A stretch of 48,393 nt of DNA from the NCBI GenBank assembly GCA_027314595.1, contig DAHVAN010000081.1, forward strand, positions 1-48,393. The letters are read 5' to 3'. The notes under the pieces were generated by a model. The model searched no databases. It saw nothing but the letters and a program-made list of their open reading frames with translations, and was not told the DNA's origin. The stretch's first letter is position 1, and the number at the start of each line of letters is the position of its first letter. Source of the stretch: Actinomycetota bacterium (GTDB lineage Bacteria; Actinomycetota; Actinomycetes; Streptosporangiales; Streptosporangiaceae). The position numbers and the translations under genes are program-made. This document shows positions 15,009 through 22,868 of this stretch, piece after piece.

Positions 15009-16037
15009 GTGCGGACCCAGAGGAACGCCGATGCCGTCTCGCTCACCAGGGCACTGGAGCGGTTCCGGTTCGTGCCTGCCGACATCGCGTGTTATGACAC
15101 CGATGTTTCCAGCGCCGCACGGACCCTGCGGGTCGGACCGGGGCAGGTAACTGAACTCGCCGCCGCAGGGCTGCCGCACTGCGACGACCCACGGCGTGGA
15201 CCGCTGTTCGACTACGACGACGTCATGAACGTGGGCAAGTTCTCGGGGACCGGGATCACCGGACCTGAGCTTGCGCTCAGGTTCCTGATGCGATTCTCGG
15301 CGATGCCGGAGGACACCTGGCATTCACCGCGACGCTGGCTGGTCACGGTGGCGGCGGCCGGGCGTGCCGGGCGTGCCGGGCCTGCGGCGCCCGGCGGGCA
15401 GGTGTCGCTGCGCGGGCCCGATCTCACCGCGCCCGGCATCGGCTATCTGAGTTCCCACAGGCTGGCGCCCGGGCTGATCCGGCCGACGGGCGCGGAATTC
15501 GAGTCGCGCCCCTATCAGGTTGCCGTTCGGATCACCGGCGCCCGGCACGTGATCGCCGACCCGCGGGTCCGTACGGCCTTCGACGACGTGGTGCAGCCGA
15601 TCGTGGACCGGTCGGTGGTGTTCCAGAGCGTCGCGGAGACGCTGCGTGCCGACCACCTCCGCGCGTGGCGGCTGGGCATGGCCGACTGCATGGTGGCCAG
15701 CAAGGTGCTGGCTGACCGGCTGCGTGATCTCGGGCTGCGGGCCAGAGTGCGCCGCGGCTATCTCCTTGGCCTGTACGGCAGCGATCACGCGTGGTGCGAG
15801 CTGGCCGAGGACGGCGAGTACAAGCCGCTGGACCCGATGTACTGCTACCTGGGACGGGTAGGCGCGCCGGATCTCGGGCTTCGCCCGTCGCCGGCGTTTG
15901 CGGTCGCGGCCTTCGGCGGACGGTTCAACCGGCTGCTGCCATTTCAGGGCGAACAGGGTGAGCCGCTGGTGTACCTGGACGGCCGCCCGGCCCCCTACTG
16001 GGCACTGGCGGGCATCAGCTCGCAGCCCTGTGAATGA
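15009..16037 (+). CDS. Transglutaminase-like cysteine acyltransferase/peptidase-fold protein
   Basis: The 342-residue protein starts at GTG 15009. The C-terminal half carries a transglutaminase core: GMADCMVASKVLADRLRDLGL with Cys227, GSDHAWCEL with His260, and YKPLDPMY with Asp275, spaced as in the Cys-His-Asp triad of that superfamily. The N-terminal 200 residues are not recognised; they contain an FDYDDVMNVGKFSGTG segment and a Gly/Ala/Arg-rich linker at about 115-130. Transglutaminase homologues can form amide bonds between carrier-bound substrates, as AdmF does in andrimid biosynthesis. This gene lies between two carrier proteins, each beside an AMP ligase, so an amide-forming or transacylating role is attractive but inferred. 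A hydrolytic role remains possible. Confidence 0.75.
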   Translation: MRTQRNADAVSLTRALERFRFVPADIACYDTDVSSAARTLRVGPGQVTELAAAGLPHCDDPRRGPLFDYDDVMNVGKFSGTGITGPELALRFLMRFSAMPEDTWHSPRRWLVTVAAAGRAGRAGPAAPGGQVSLRGPDLTAPGIGYLSSHRLAPGLIRPTGAEFESRPYQVAVRITGARHVIADPRVRTAFDDVVQPIVDRSVVFQSVAETLRADHLRAWRLGMADCMVASKVLADRLRDLGLRARVRRGYLLGLYGSDHAWCELAEDGEYKPLDPMYCYLGRVGAPDLGLRPSPAFAVAAFGGRFNRLLPFQGEQGEPLVYLDGRPAPYWALAGISSQPCE

Positions 16038-16091
16038 CCTCCTGCGTTCATCTGTAAGCGGTCTGGTACCGGCCGGAGGAGAGGAGAGGAT

Positions 16092-16331
16092 GTGGAAAAC
16101 GTTCATGGCTACGCCCGGGAACTGGTGGCCGCGTGCGTGGACCTGCCGGGAATCTTGGACAGTATCGGCGACGACGACGACCTCGTGTCCCGCGGCGTCG
16201 ACTCGGGTGAGATCCTCAACGTGGCTCTGCGCTGCGAACAGGTCCTTGGCCGGTCCCTGACCGATGGCGAGTTGTCCCGGCTCACGAGCATCAGCGCGGT
16301 AGCTGAGCTGGTCCAGACGGCGGTGCCCTGA
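16092..16331 (+). CDS. Discrete acyl/peptidyl carrier protein 2
   Basis: This 79-residue protein begins at GTG 16092 behind a strong GGAGGAGAGGAG site. It has the carrier-protein layout with phosphopantetheine serine Ser38 in GVDSGEI and a C-terminal LTSISAVAELVQTAV helix. The acidic DSIGDDDDL loop before the serine is typical. An overlapping ATG two bases earlier is out of frame. It ends one base before the next ligase gene, its probable loading enzyme. It differs considerably from carrier 1, which suggests that the two carriers present different substrates. Confidence 0.85.
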   Translation: MENVHGYARELVAACVDLPGILDSIGDDDDLVSRGVDSGEILNVALRCEQVLGRSLTDGELSRLTSISAVAELVQTAVP

Positions 16332-16332
16332 C

Positions 16333-17871
16333 ATGTGGCTGCGCCAAATCCTTGACCGCAACTCGGTGCGTTATCCAGACCGCGTCGCGCTGCGGGATTC
16401 CGGGCGCGACATCGAGTGGCGCGTGCTGGCGGCGGAGGTGAGGGCGCTGGCCGTGCAGCTGCGCCAGGCGGTCCCACCAGGCGGGCGGGTGCTTGTGCTG
16501 AGCGCGAACCGCGCCGAGATGATCGAGACCTACTTCGCCTGCGCCGAGGCTGGCGTCATCGCTGTACCGCTCAACCCGAACCTTACGGATGCGGAGATCG
16601 GACCGATCCTCGGGTCGGTGGAGCCCGCGCTCGCGGTCGCCGACCGTGCCTCGATCGCGCGACTGGCCGATACCTGGCCGCGAATGCCGACGCTGTGCAC
16701 CGAGGATGTGGCCGGCCTGCCGCGGGCCGGCCACGACGGCAGCCGGCCTGCCGGGGAGGCTGCCGGCCAGGTGAGGCGTCCGCTGATGATCCTGCACACC
16801 TCGGCGACGACCGGCCGGCCGAAGGGAGTCGTCTACGACGATCAGGTGATCCGGTCCAATGCCGCGTCCTGGCTGGCTGACGTCAGCATCGAGCCCGGCA
16901 CGGTCTTTCTCAACGCCTGTCCGCTGTTCCACGCGACGATGCTCATCGCGTTCCATTACCTGGCCGCGGGGGCGACCGTCTGTATGCTCGACCGGTTCAC
17001 GCCGCAGGGGACGCTGGCCGCCATCGGGCGATGGCGGGTCAACCATGCCTATCTGGTGCCGGCGATGGTGCGGCTCGTGCTTGAGGCCAAGGCGCTGCCT
17101 GACACCGACGTAAGCTCACTGAGGCTGCTGGTCCACGGGGCGGCGCCCATGTCAGCGCCGCTGGCCGCGGCCGCCGGGACCGGCCTCGGCGCTGGCCTTC
17201 TGGTGAGTTACGGATCGACCGAGGCGGGCGGCCCGTTCGCCTCCGTGCATCCTGACGACCGGCCCGGTCAGATGCCCGTGCCTGGCGCCTCATGCGTCGG
17301 AATGCCCCTCCCGGGCTACTCGATCGGCCTGCGCCGCACGGACGGCCAGCCTGCGGGGCATGGCGAAGCCGGTGAGATCCGCATTACGGGCGCCGGGCTG
17401 ATGACGGGCTACTGGCAAGATCCCGCGGCCACCGCAGCTGTGCTCACCGACGGCTGGCTGAATACGGGTGACCTCGGGATGCTCGACAACCGCGGCTATC
17501 TGTGGCTCATCGACCGGCGAGACGACCTGATCCTTCGCGGCGGGCAGAACGTCTACCCAGCGGAGATCGAGCACGTGCTGTACCGCTCTCCCGCCGTCGC
17601 CGATGTGGCCGTGGTGCCAGCCGAGTCCAGCGCCTGGGGTCAGAGCCCGGTGGCGTTCATACAGCCGACTCCCGATGCCAGCGAGAAAGCACTGGTAGCC
17701 GAGCTCATCCAGCGATGCGTGGATGAGCTGGCCAGCTACAAGCGGCCGAGCAAGTTCGTCGTCCTGGACAAGATTCCGCGCAGCCCCAGCGGCAAGATTC
17801 TGCGCCGGGAGCTGCGGGCTCAGCTCGGGAATCAGCCGGGCCAGCTGACAGATCAGGAGCAGAAGCTATGA
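16333..17871 (+). CDS. AMP-dependent acyl ligase 2 (acyl-CoA synthetase-like)
   Basis: The 512-residue protein has canonical class I adenylate-forming motifs: HTSATTGRPKG (about 155-165), CPLFHATM, YGSTEAGG (about 293-300), GWLNTGDLG, DRRDDLILRGGQNVYPAEIE and SPSGKILRREL with the catalytic lysine. It is closest in style to ordinary acyl-CoA synthetases and distinct from ligase 1 and the 25-kb ligase. It starts one base after the stop of carrier 2 and overlaps the di-iron oxygenase gene by four bases. It probably activates a second acid and loads carrier 2 or CoA. Confidence 0.9.
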   Translation: MWLRQILDRNSVRYPDRVALRDSGRDIEWRVLAAEVRALAVQLRQAVPPGGRVLVLSANRAEMIETYFACAEAGVIAVPLNPNLTDAEIGPILGSVEPALAVADRASIARLADTWPRMPTLCTEDVAGLPRAGHDGSRPAGEAAGQVRRPLMILHTSATTGRPKGVVYDDQVIRSNAASWLADVSIEPGTVFLNACPLFHATMLIAFHYLAAGATVCMLDRFTPQGTLAAIGRWRVNHAYLVPAMVRLVLEAKALPDTDVSSLRLLVHGAAPMSAPLAAAAGTGLGAGLLVSYGSTEAGGPFASVHPDDRPGQMPVPGASCVGMPLPGYSIGLRRTDGQPAGHGEAGEIRITGAGLMTGYWQDPAATAAVLTDGWLNTGDLGMLDNRGYLWLIDRRDDLILRGGQNVYPAEIEHVLYRSPAVADVAVVPAESSAWGQSPVAFIQPTPDASEKALVAELIQRCVDELASYKRPSKFVVLDKIPRSPSGKILRRELRAQLGNQPGQLTDQEQKL

Positions 17872-18998
17872 CTGAACCCGATTACACGGATCCCGCGGTG
17901 CTGACGAACCTGGCCGGCGACTGGACGATTCCGCTCGGCGGCTATGCCACGCTGCAATGGGACTACGACCGGGTCAACGAGAAGATGCTTCGCCTCTACG
18001 TCCAGGGCAAGCAGCGGCAGTGGGACGCCGACGGCGTGCTGGACTGGGAGCGCGAGCCCGATCCAGCCAATCCGACAGGCATCCCCGACCAGTTCGTCTC
18101 TATCGCTGGCTCGGCGCTGTGGGACCGGCTGCCACCCGAGGAGCGCGCCCTCGCCCGGCGGCACGCGGCTGGCTGGCTGTATTCGCAGTTTCTTCATTCC
18201 GAGCAGTTTGCCCTCGTCGGCGTCGGCAGGGTGTGCGCGGCGGCATCCGATCTGGAGTCCAAGATGTTTGCGGCCACGCAGCTCATGGACGAGGCCAGGC
18301 ATGTGGAGGCATTCAACAGGTACATCAAGACGAAGATCATGTTGCGGTACCCGTACGCTCCGGCGCTGCGTTCTCTGCTTGAGCAGGTCATCTCCGAGGC
18401 GCGGTGGGACTTCGGGGTGCTCGCGGGCCACGTCATGGTGGAGAACATGGCGCTTGTCACCCACGCGCAGCATCGCGAACGCATGGGTGACCCGCTGGCA
18501 AGGGCACTGAGCGCCTATGTGGCCAGGGACGAAGCCCGGCACGTCGCCTTCGGGCGCCTGCTGCTCCGCCAGTACTATCCGCAGCTCACCCAGCGGGAAC
18601 TGCGGGAACGCGAGGCATTCGTGCTGGAGGGTTGCTGGGCATTGAAGTCGCGCTACGTGGACGACGATGTCTGGATTACCCTCGGGTTCGGCGAGCAGGC
18701 GATCGCGGCCGCTCGCCGGTCCCCAGTGTCCCGTGAGTTCCGCCGCCGGCTGTTCATGCGCCTGGTGCCGGGCTTGAAAGAGGTCGGGCTCTTCGGCCCG
18801 CGAATTCAGGAAGGGCTGGCTAAATTGGGCGTACTCGGCTTCGGTGATTTCGATGAGGAATCACTGCGGAAGCTGGACGAGCATGCGGTCGACAAGCTCG
18901 CGGCCGCGGACATCGCCGGGCGCAGGGAGGACATCGCCGCCACGGCGGAACTTGGAGCGGGACAGGTGGCTGATGCGCCGTCCGCGATGCCGCGATGA
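17868..18998 (+). CDS. Ferritin-like di-iron oxygenase
   Basis: The 376-residue helical protein has a complete duplicated di-iron ligand set: Glu112 (HSEQF), Glu142 and His145 (first DEARH), Glu192 (MVENM), Glu222 and His225 (second DEARH). This E...ExxH twofold pattern is that of ribonucleotide-reductase R2-like, ferritin-like oxygenases. Family members hydroxylate, desaturate or N-oxygenate substrates, sometimes while bound to carrier proteins. The gene overlaps the ligase 2 stop (ATGA) and the next hotdog gene (ATGA), so it is firmly within the operon. Its likely role is oxidation of a carrier-bound acyl or amino group, but the exact reaction is unknown. An external electron donor would be needed, and no ferredoxin gene is seen nearby. 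Confidence 0.87.
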   Translation: MTEPDYTDPAVLTNLAGDWTIPLGGYATLQWDYDRVNEKMLRLYVQGKQRQWDADGVLDWEREPDPANPTGIPDQFVSIAGSALWDRLPPEERALARRHAAGWLYSQFLHSEQFALVGVGRVCAAASDLESKMFAATQLMDEARHVEAFNRYIKTKIMLRYPYAPALRSLLEQVISEARWDFGVLAGHVMVENMALVTHAQHRERMGDPLARALSAYVARDEARHVAFGRLLLRQYYPQLTQRELREREAFVLEGCWALKSRYVDDDVWITLGFGEQAIAAARRSPVSREFRRRLFMRLVPGLKEVGLFGPRIQEGLAKLGVLGFGDFDEESLRKLDEHAVDKLAAADIAGRREDIAATAELGAGQVADAPSAMPR

Positions 18999-19543
18999 GC
19001 CCGGCGTCCGCGGCCCTGGGAGGGCATGACATCGCGGTGCCCCCCGGCTTCCCCGGCCCCGGCGAGGACTCCGCCGCACGCCGGTACCTGACGTCCCTCA
19101 TCGACGGCACCGCCGCGCCGCCACGGTGCCTGGAGCTGCTCATGATGCCTGTCCCGGCGGGCACTACCTGGTCCTGCGGCCGGATTAGCGCCCGCATGCC
19201 CGTCGATGACGTGCTGGCCCTGACACCCGGAGTGGTCTTCGGGGGTTACGTGATGTGCCTGGCTGACCACTTCGCGAGCCTGGTGATGCTGACCGTGCTG
19301 CCGGATGGGGCACGGGTGCTCACGGCCGCTGTCGACACCGCCTTGCTCGCGCCTCTGGCGCCCGGCGAGGCGTCGGTCGAGGCGTCGGTCACCAAGCTGT
19401 CGGCCAGGCGCGCTCTTGCCGAGGTGACCATCCGGCAAGGGCGCGGTGTCACCAGCCGCAGCGTGGCCGAGCAGTTCATCAAGCGTCCCGGGCCGGCCGG
19501 CGACACCCGCCGGCTCCGGAACGAATACCCGGGCACCAGCTAG
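18995..19543 (+). CDS. Hotdog-fold (PaaI-like) thioesterase
   Basis: The 182-residue protein overlaps the di-iron gene by four bases. Residues about 55-165 read as a hotdog domain: TPGVVFGGYVMCLADHFASLVML (the central helix with a GG-Y--LAD pattern), then VLTAAVDTALLAPL and VEASVTKLSARRALAEVTI strands. Related enzymes hydrolyse acyl-CoA or acyl-carrier thioesters. The N-terminal 45 residues are not recognised. In this operon it could release the product or edit mischarged carriers. The typical catalytic Glu/Asp of PaaI may be replaced by Asp in the LADHF segment. Confidence 0.75.
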   Translation: MSPASAALGGHDIAVPPGFPGPGEDSAARRYLTSLIDGTAAPPRCLELLMMPVPAGTTWSCGRISARMPVDDVLALTPGVVFGGYVMCLADHFASLVMLTVLPDGARVLTAAVDTALLAPLAPGEASVEASVTKLSARRALAEVTIRQGRGVTSRSVAEQFIKRPGPAGDTRRLRNEYPGTS

Positions 19544-19550
19544 GCGCACC

Positions 19551-20444
19551 ATGGCGACTTCACACCATGCCTCGCGGCGCGAGATACCCCCGGCAGCCGG
19601 GGTGCGTCATCGCTTTGTCCGGGTTGGCGATGCACGGATCCACATCGCCGAGTGCGGCGACGGCGACCCGGTGCTGCTGCTGCACTCATTTCCCCAGCAT
19701 TGGTACGCATGGCGGAAGGTAATCCCTCTGCTAGCCCGCGACTACCTGGTGATCTGCCCCGATTTTCCCGGATCCGGCTGGTCCGAGAGCTCACCTGACG
19801 GCTATGACACGAGCGCGCGGGCCGCGGCCGTGCTGGGCATCATGGACAGCCTCGGGCTCGCGCGCGCCCGCGTCATCGGCCACGCGTGGGGAGCCGTAGC
19901 CGGGTTCCGGCTCTGCCTGAAGTCACCGGAGCGGGTCAGTCATTTCCTCGCGCTGAACGCTTCGCACCCGTGGCCGCTCAGGCGGACAGCGGCCGCCGAG
20001 GCCTGGCGGCAGTGGCACACGGCATTCTGGGAATATCCCGGGATAGGCCGTCAGGTACTGCGGCACTGGCCGGCGTTCACCCGTTTCATGTTCCGTCATT
20101 GGGCGGCCGATTCTTCGGCGTTGACCGCTGAAGCAATTACTGAATATGTCGAGTCCAGCCGGGAGAAGGAACATGCCCGGGCCGGTGAGAAACTGAACTG
20201 GCAGTATGTTCTGCACGATATCCCCGGCCTCCTGCTGCGGCGCGATCGCGAGGTGCTTACCGTCCCGACTGTGATAATTGCCGGCGAGCGCGATGTCGTT
20301 ATACCCCCCCGGTTGTGCCGCGGCGGCAGAGGCCACGCCGCCGAACTCAGCGTAGTGGTGGCGCCCGGGGCAGGTCACCTGCTGCCGGAGGAACGCCCTG
20401 AGCTGATCGCCGAGACAGCGCGAGTTCTGTTTGCGCGGCAGTAG
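19551..20444 (+). CDS. Alpha/beta-hydrolase-fold protein lacking the nucleophile
   Basis: ATG 19551, seven bases after the previous stop, gives 297 residues. The chain resembles epoxide hydrolase/haloalkane dehalogenase proteins: HSFPQHWYAW (45-54), DFPGSGWSES (71-80), the nucleophile elbow VIGHAWGAVAGF (108-119), GERDVVIP (245-252) and PGAGHLLPEERPE (272-284). The nucleophile position, normally Asp in GHDWG, is Ala112 (codon GCG at 19884-19886). The presumed acid Asp248 and base His276 are kept. Without a nucleophile, classical ester or epoxide hydrolysis is unlikely. It may act as a lyase, a cyclase or a structural partner, or catalyse through its His alone. Confidence 0.85.
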   Translation: MATSHHASRREIPPAAGVRHRFVRVGDARIHIAECGDGDPVLLLHSFPQHWYAWRKVIPLLARDYLVICPDFPGSGWSESSPDGYDTSARAAAVLGIMDSLGLARARVIGHAWGAVAGFRLCLKSPERVSHFLALNASHPWPLRRTAAAEAWRQWHTAFWEYPGIGRQVLRHWPAFTRFMFRHWAADSSALTAEAITEYVESSREKEHARAGEKLNWQYVLHDIPGLLLRRDREVLTVPTVIIAGERDVVIPPRLCRGGRGHAAELSVVVAPGAGHLLPEERPELIAETARVLFARQ

Positions 20445-20554
20445 CTGGATAAGCCTCAGCTCCGCGGATTTCGATAAACGCCGGGGAACGGATGGAGTTG
20501 TCCAAGCCTCTAAATATCGGGAGATGTTTCCGACCGAGTCAAAAGGAGGCGGCA

Positions 20555-21889
20555 ATGCAGCAGATGTTGGCCGTAAACACAGGCGCCAACGAGCGCAGCA
20601 TGGATGCCATCCGGCAGGTTATCGCCGGGGGATCGAGCAGCAATATGCGAGCGAAGGGTTTCGTGATCCCCATCGTGGTCCGGCGGGCGTCGGGCGCCAG
20701 GATATGGGACATGAACGGCGCGGAGCTTATCGATGTGAATATGGGATACGGCCCGCATCTTTTCGGTTATGCCGATCCGCAATACACCGAAGACATCGCG
20801 GCGCAGTTGCGCGACGGGGCGATGACCGGCCTGCCGCACCGGCTCGATCTAGAGGCGGGGGAGCTCATCGCCCAGCTGGTGCCCTCGATGGAACAGGTCA
20901 GGTTCGCCAATTCCGGGACAGAGGCGCTGATGTCCGCGGTCCGGCTGGCCCGGATGAGCACGGAGCGGACCCTGATCGTCACTTTCGCTGGCCACTACCA
21001 CGGCTGGAGCGATACCCTGCTGCGGCGTCCAGTCATCCCGGGTGCGCTGCCCGCGAGCCTGGACCCTGGCTGCGAGCCTGGCGCGCCGGGAATGCTTCCC
21101 GAGACCCTGTCGCACACCATCCAGATACCGTGGAACGATCCGGACAGCCTGCGCGCGGTCTTCGCCAGGCACGGCGAGCGGATCGCCGCCGTGGTGTGCG
21201 AGCCAGTGCTCGCCAATGCCGGCGTCGTGCCTCCGGCCCCGGGCTTGCTGGCGATGGCGCGCGAGATGAGCGCCGCGCACGGCGCCTTTCTCATATTCGA
21301 CGAGGTCATCACCGGGTTCCGGGTCGCGCGAGGAGGTGCGCAGGCGCTGTATGGCGTCACCCCCGACCTGACTGTGCTGTCAAAGGTTCTCGGCGGCGGC
21401 TTCCCCGTGTCGGCATTCGGCGGCACGAGGGCGACCATGGCGCCGCTGGCAAGGAACGAGGCATTCCATGCGGGTGTCTACGCCGGCAACCATGCGGCCA
21501 TGGCGGCGGTCGTCAGCATGCTGCGGAGGATCAGTTCAAGCTCAGACATATACGACAAGCTGGATGCCCTGGGTGCTTACGCGGAAAGCGAGGTCCGGAA
21601 GGTGTTCGCGGCCGCCGGGCTGCCAGTCTGGATCGGCCGGGCCGGCTCGCTGATGTCTGTCTCGCTGTCGACGCGGCGCCTGCGTCCCGAGCAGGAGACG
21701 GCAGAGGGCCCCGCGGCGACCGATTTCGTCCTGCACAGGGAACTCCAGGCGCGGTGCCAGCGGGGCGGGGTGTACTTCCACCCCAATCCATTCGAGCCGT
21801 GGTTCCTCAGCACATCGCACACGATCGAGGACATCAACACGGTCTGCGGGGTTATCAAGGACGCGCTATTGGAGATAGAGGACCTGTAG
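20555..21889 (+). CDS. Class III PLP aminotransferase (glutamate-1-semialdehyde aminomutase-like)
   Basis: ATG 20555 is preferred (444 residues) because AAAAGGAGG lies directly upstream; an ATG at 20492 would add 21 residues. Motifs include FANSGTEAL (PLP phosphate region), FAGHYHGW, AAVVCEPVLANAG, FLIFDEVITGFR with Asp249 for the pyridine nitrogen, and LSKVLGGGFPVSAFGG with Lys277 as the Schiff-base residue. The sequence resembles the GSA-aminomutase branch, but it lies in a secondary-metabolism operon and is not a haem gene by context. It probably installs an amine on an aldehyde or ketone, or moves one to a beta position. A 110-bp gap precedes it, and it is the last gene of the plus-strand operon. 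Confidence 0.92.
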   Translation: MQQMLAVNTGANERSMDAIRQVIAGGSSSNMRAKGFVIPIVVRRASGARIWDMNGAELIDVNMGYGPHLFGYADPQYTEDIAAQLRDGAMTGLPHRLDLEAGELIAQLVPSMEQVRFANSGTEALMSAVRLARMSTERTLIVTFAGHYHGWSDTLLRRPVIPGALPASLDPGCEPGAPGMLPETLSHTIQIPWNDPDSLRAVFARHGERIAAVVCEPVLANAGVVPPAPGLLAMAREMSAAHGAFLIFDEVITGFRVARGGAQALYGVTPDLTVLSKVLGGGFPVSAFGGTRATMAPLARNEAFHAGVYAGNHAAMAAVVSMLRRISSSSDIYDKLDALGAYAESEVRKVFAAAGLPVWIGRAGSLMSVSLSTRRLRPEQETAEGPAATDFVLHRELQARCQRGGVYFHPNPFEPWFLSTSHTIEDINTVCGVIKDALLEIEDL

Positions 21890-21896
21890 GGCTCGC

Positions 21897-21932
21897 GGCC
21901 AGGGCGGCCGGGGCGGCCGGGGCGGCCAGGGC
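21897..21932. repeat. Four tandem 9-bp GC-rich repeats between convergent operons
   Basis: Four copies of GGCCNGGGC follow the aminotransferase stop by seven bases (N is A, G, G, A). The GGCC/GGGC composition can fold on itself. At a convergent junction it may serve as a bidirectional transcription barrier, although no T-run follows. Confidence 0.5.
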
Positions 21933-21990
21933 ACGGTGACCGGGATGCTCCCCCGGGAGCAGCCGACGGTAACCGCGAACCCCGCAAGGA

Positions 21991-22024
21991 CTGACGAGCG
22001 GCTGTCACTGACGAGCGGCTGTCT
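21991..22024. repeat. 17-bp tandem duplication at the end of the minus operon
   Basis: CTGACGAGCGGCTGTCA (21991-22007) is repeated as CTGACGAGCGGCTGTCT (22008-22024), differing only at the last base. The second copy runs into the stop codon of the alpha/beta hydrolase gene on the minus strand. It is probably a recent slippage duplication. Confidence 0.6.
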
Positions 22025-22868
22025 AGGCCGGGGCTTGGCGCCCGAACGAGCGCAGTGCCTCGGCGAGCGGCTTTGGCTGGTCCAGGGGGATCAGGGTGTA
22101 GCTGTCCTCGATCTCGACGTAGCGCCCGCGAGGGAACTCGCCCGCGAGCCGACGGCCGTCTGCTGGCGGCATCAGCTTGTCGCCAGCCGCCCAGACGACC
22201 AGGACTGGGATCTGGACCGCGGCGAACTTTGCCGCGGCGCGGTTGAGCACACCGCGGTCACGGAAGATGCTGCGCAGGATCCGGACGGTATCGACGCGGA
22301 TCTCGGGCTGGTTCCAGACCGGCGCGAGCCAGCCCCGGACCGTTGCGTCGCCGCGCTTGGTCAGCCACCCGAAGGAGACGGGCATCCGGCGCATTGGCTT
22401 GAGCCGCAGCTGCTGCATGAACATCCCGAACAGCGCAGGCGGGAGCTTGCCCGTCAGGGCCAGGGTCCTGCCGCTGATCCCGGGCGGGAGATTGTCGTAG
22501 GTGTCGCAGGCGATCAGCACCGCCTTGCCGACCCGGCTGGGGTCCTCGGCGAGCACCAGCTGGACCAGCGCCCCCCCGGTGTCATTGCCGGCCAAGACGA
22601 CGTCGCGGAGATCGAGGGCGGCGAGAAACTCGATCACCAGCTTCGCCAGGCCGCTCATCGTGCGGTCGGCGCCGGCGGCCAGCGGCCGCCGGTGCCCGCC
22701 CAGCGGCAGGGTCGGCACCACGCAGCGGAACTGCTCCCGCAGCAGGGGGGTGACCTGGCGCCACAGCGACCCGTCCATCAGCAGTCCGTGCAGGAGAACC
22801 ACGACGGGAAGGTCCCGGCCGGTGTCCTCGTAGTCGATCTCGGCCGTGGGGAGCTTAACGGCGGGCAT
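22023..22868 (-). CDS. Alpha/beta hydrolase with Asp nucleophile motif
   Basis: The 281-residue protein starts at ATG 22868, overlapping the upstream gene by 14 bp. It has the oxyanion loop LLHGLLMDGSLW (25-36) and an AGNDTGG elbow (93-99), so the nucleophile is Asp96 as in haloalkane dehalogenase/epoxide hydrolase-type proteins. VVWAAGDKLMPP holds the usual acid strand. At the place of the catalytic His there is IEDSYTLIPLDQP, with no histidine. This string may be a trait of its subgroup rather than a defect. It is the last gene of the minus operon. Paired with the plus-strand hydrolase that lacks the nucleophile, it suggests non-standard chemistry. Confidence 0.85.
   Translation of the reverse strand: MPAVKLPTAEIDYEDTGRDLPVVVLLHGLLMDGSLWRQVTPLLREQFRCVVPTLPLGGHRRPLAAGADRTMSGLAKLVIEFLAALDLRDVVLAGNDTGGALVQLVLAEDPSRVGKAVLIACDTYDNLPPGISGRTLALTGKLPPALFGMFMQQLRLKPMRRMPVSFGWLTKRGDATVRGWLAPVWNQPEIRVDTVRILRSIFRDRGVLNRAAAKFAAVQIPVLVVWAAGDKLMPPADGRRLAGEFPRGRYVEIEDSYTLIPLDQPKPLAEALRSFGRQAPA

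Noticed and set aside
20555-21889. Haem-pathway glutamate-1-semialdehyde aminomutase (hemL)
   Set aside because: Motifs resemble that branch, but no other haem genes are nearby and the gene ends a secondary-metabolism operon, so no symbol was given.
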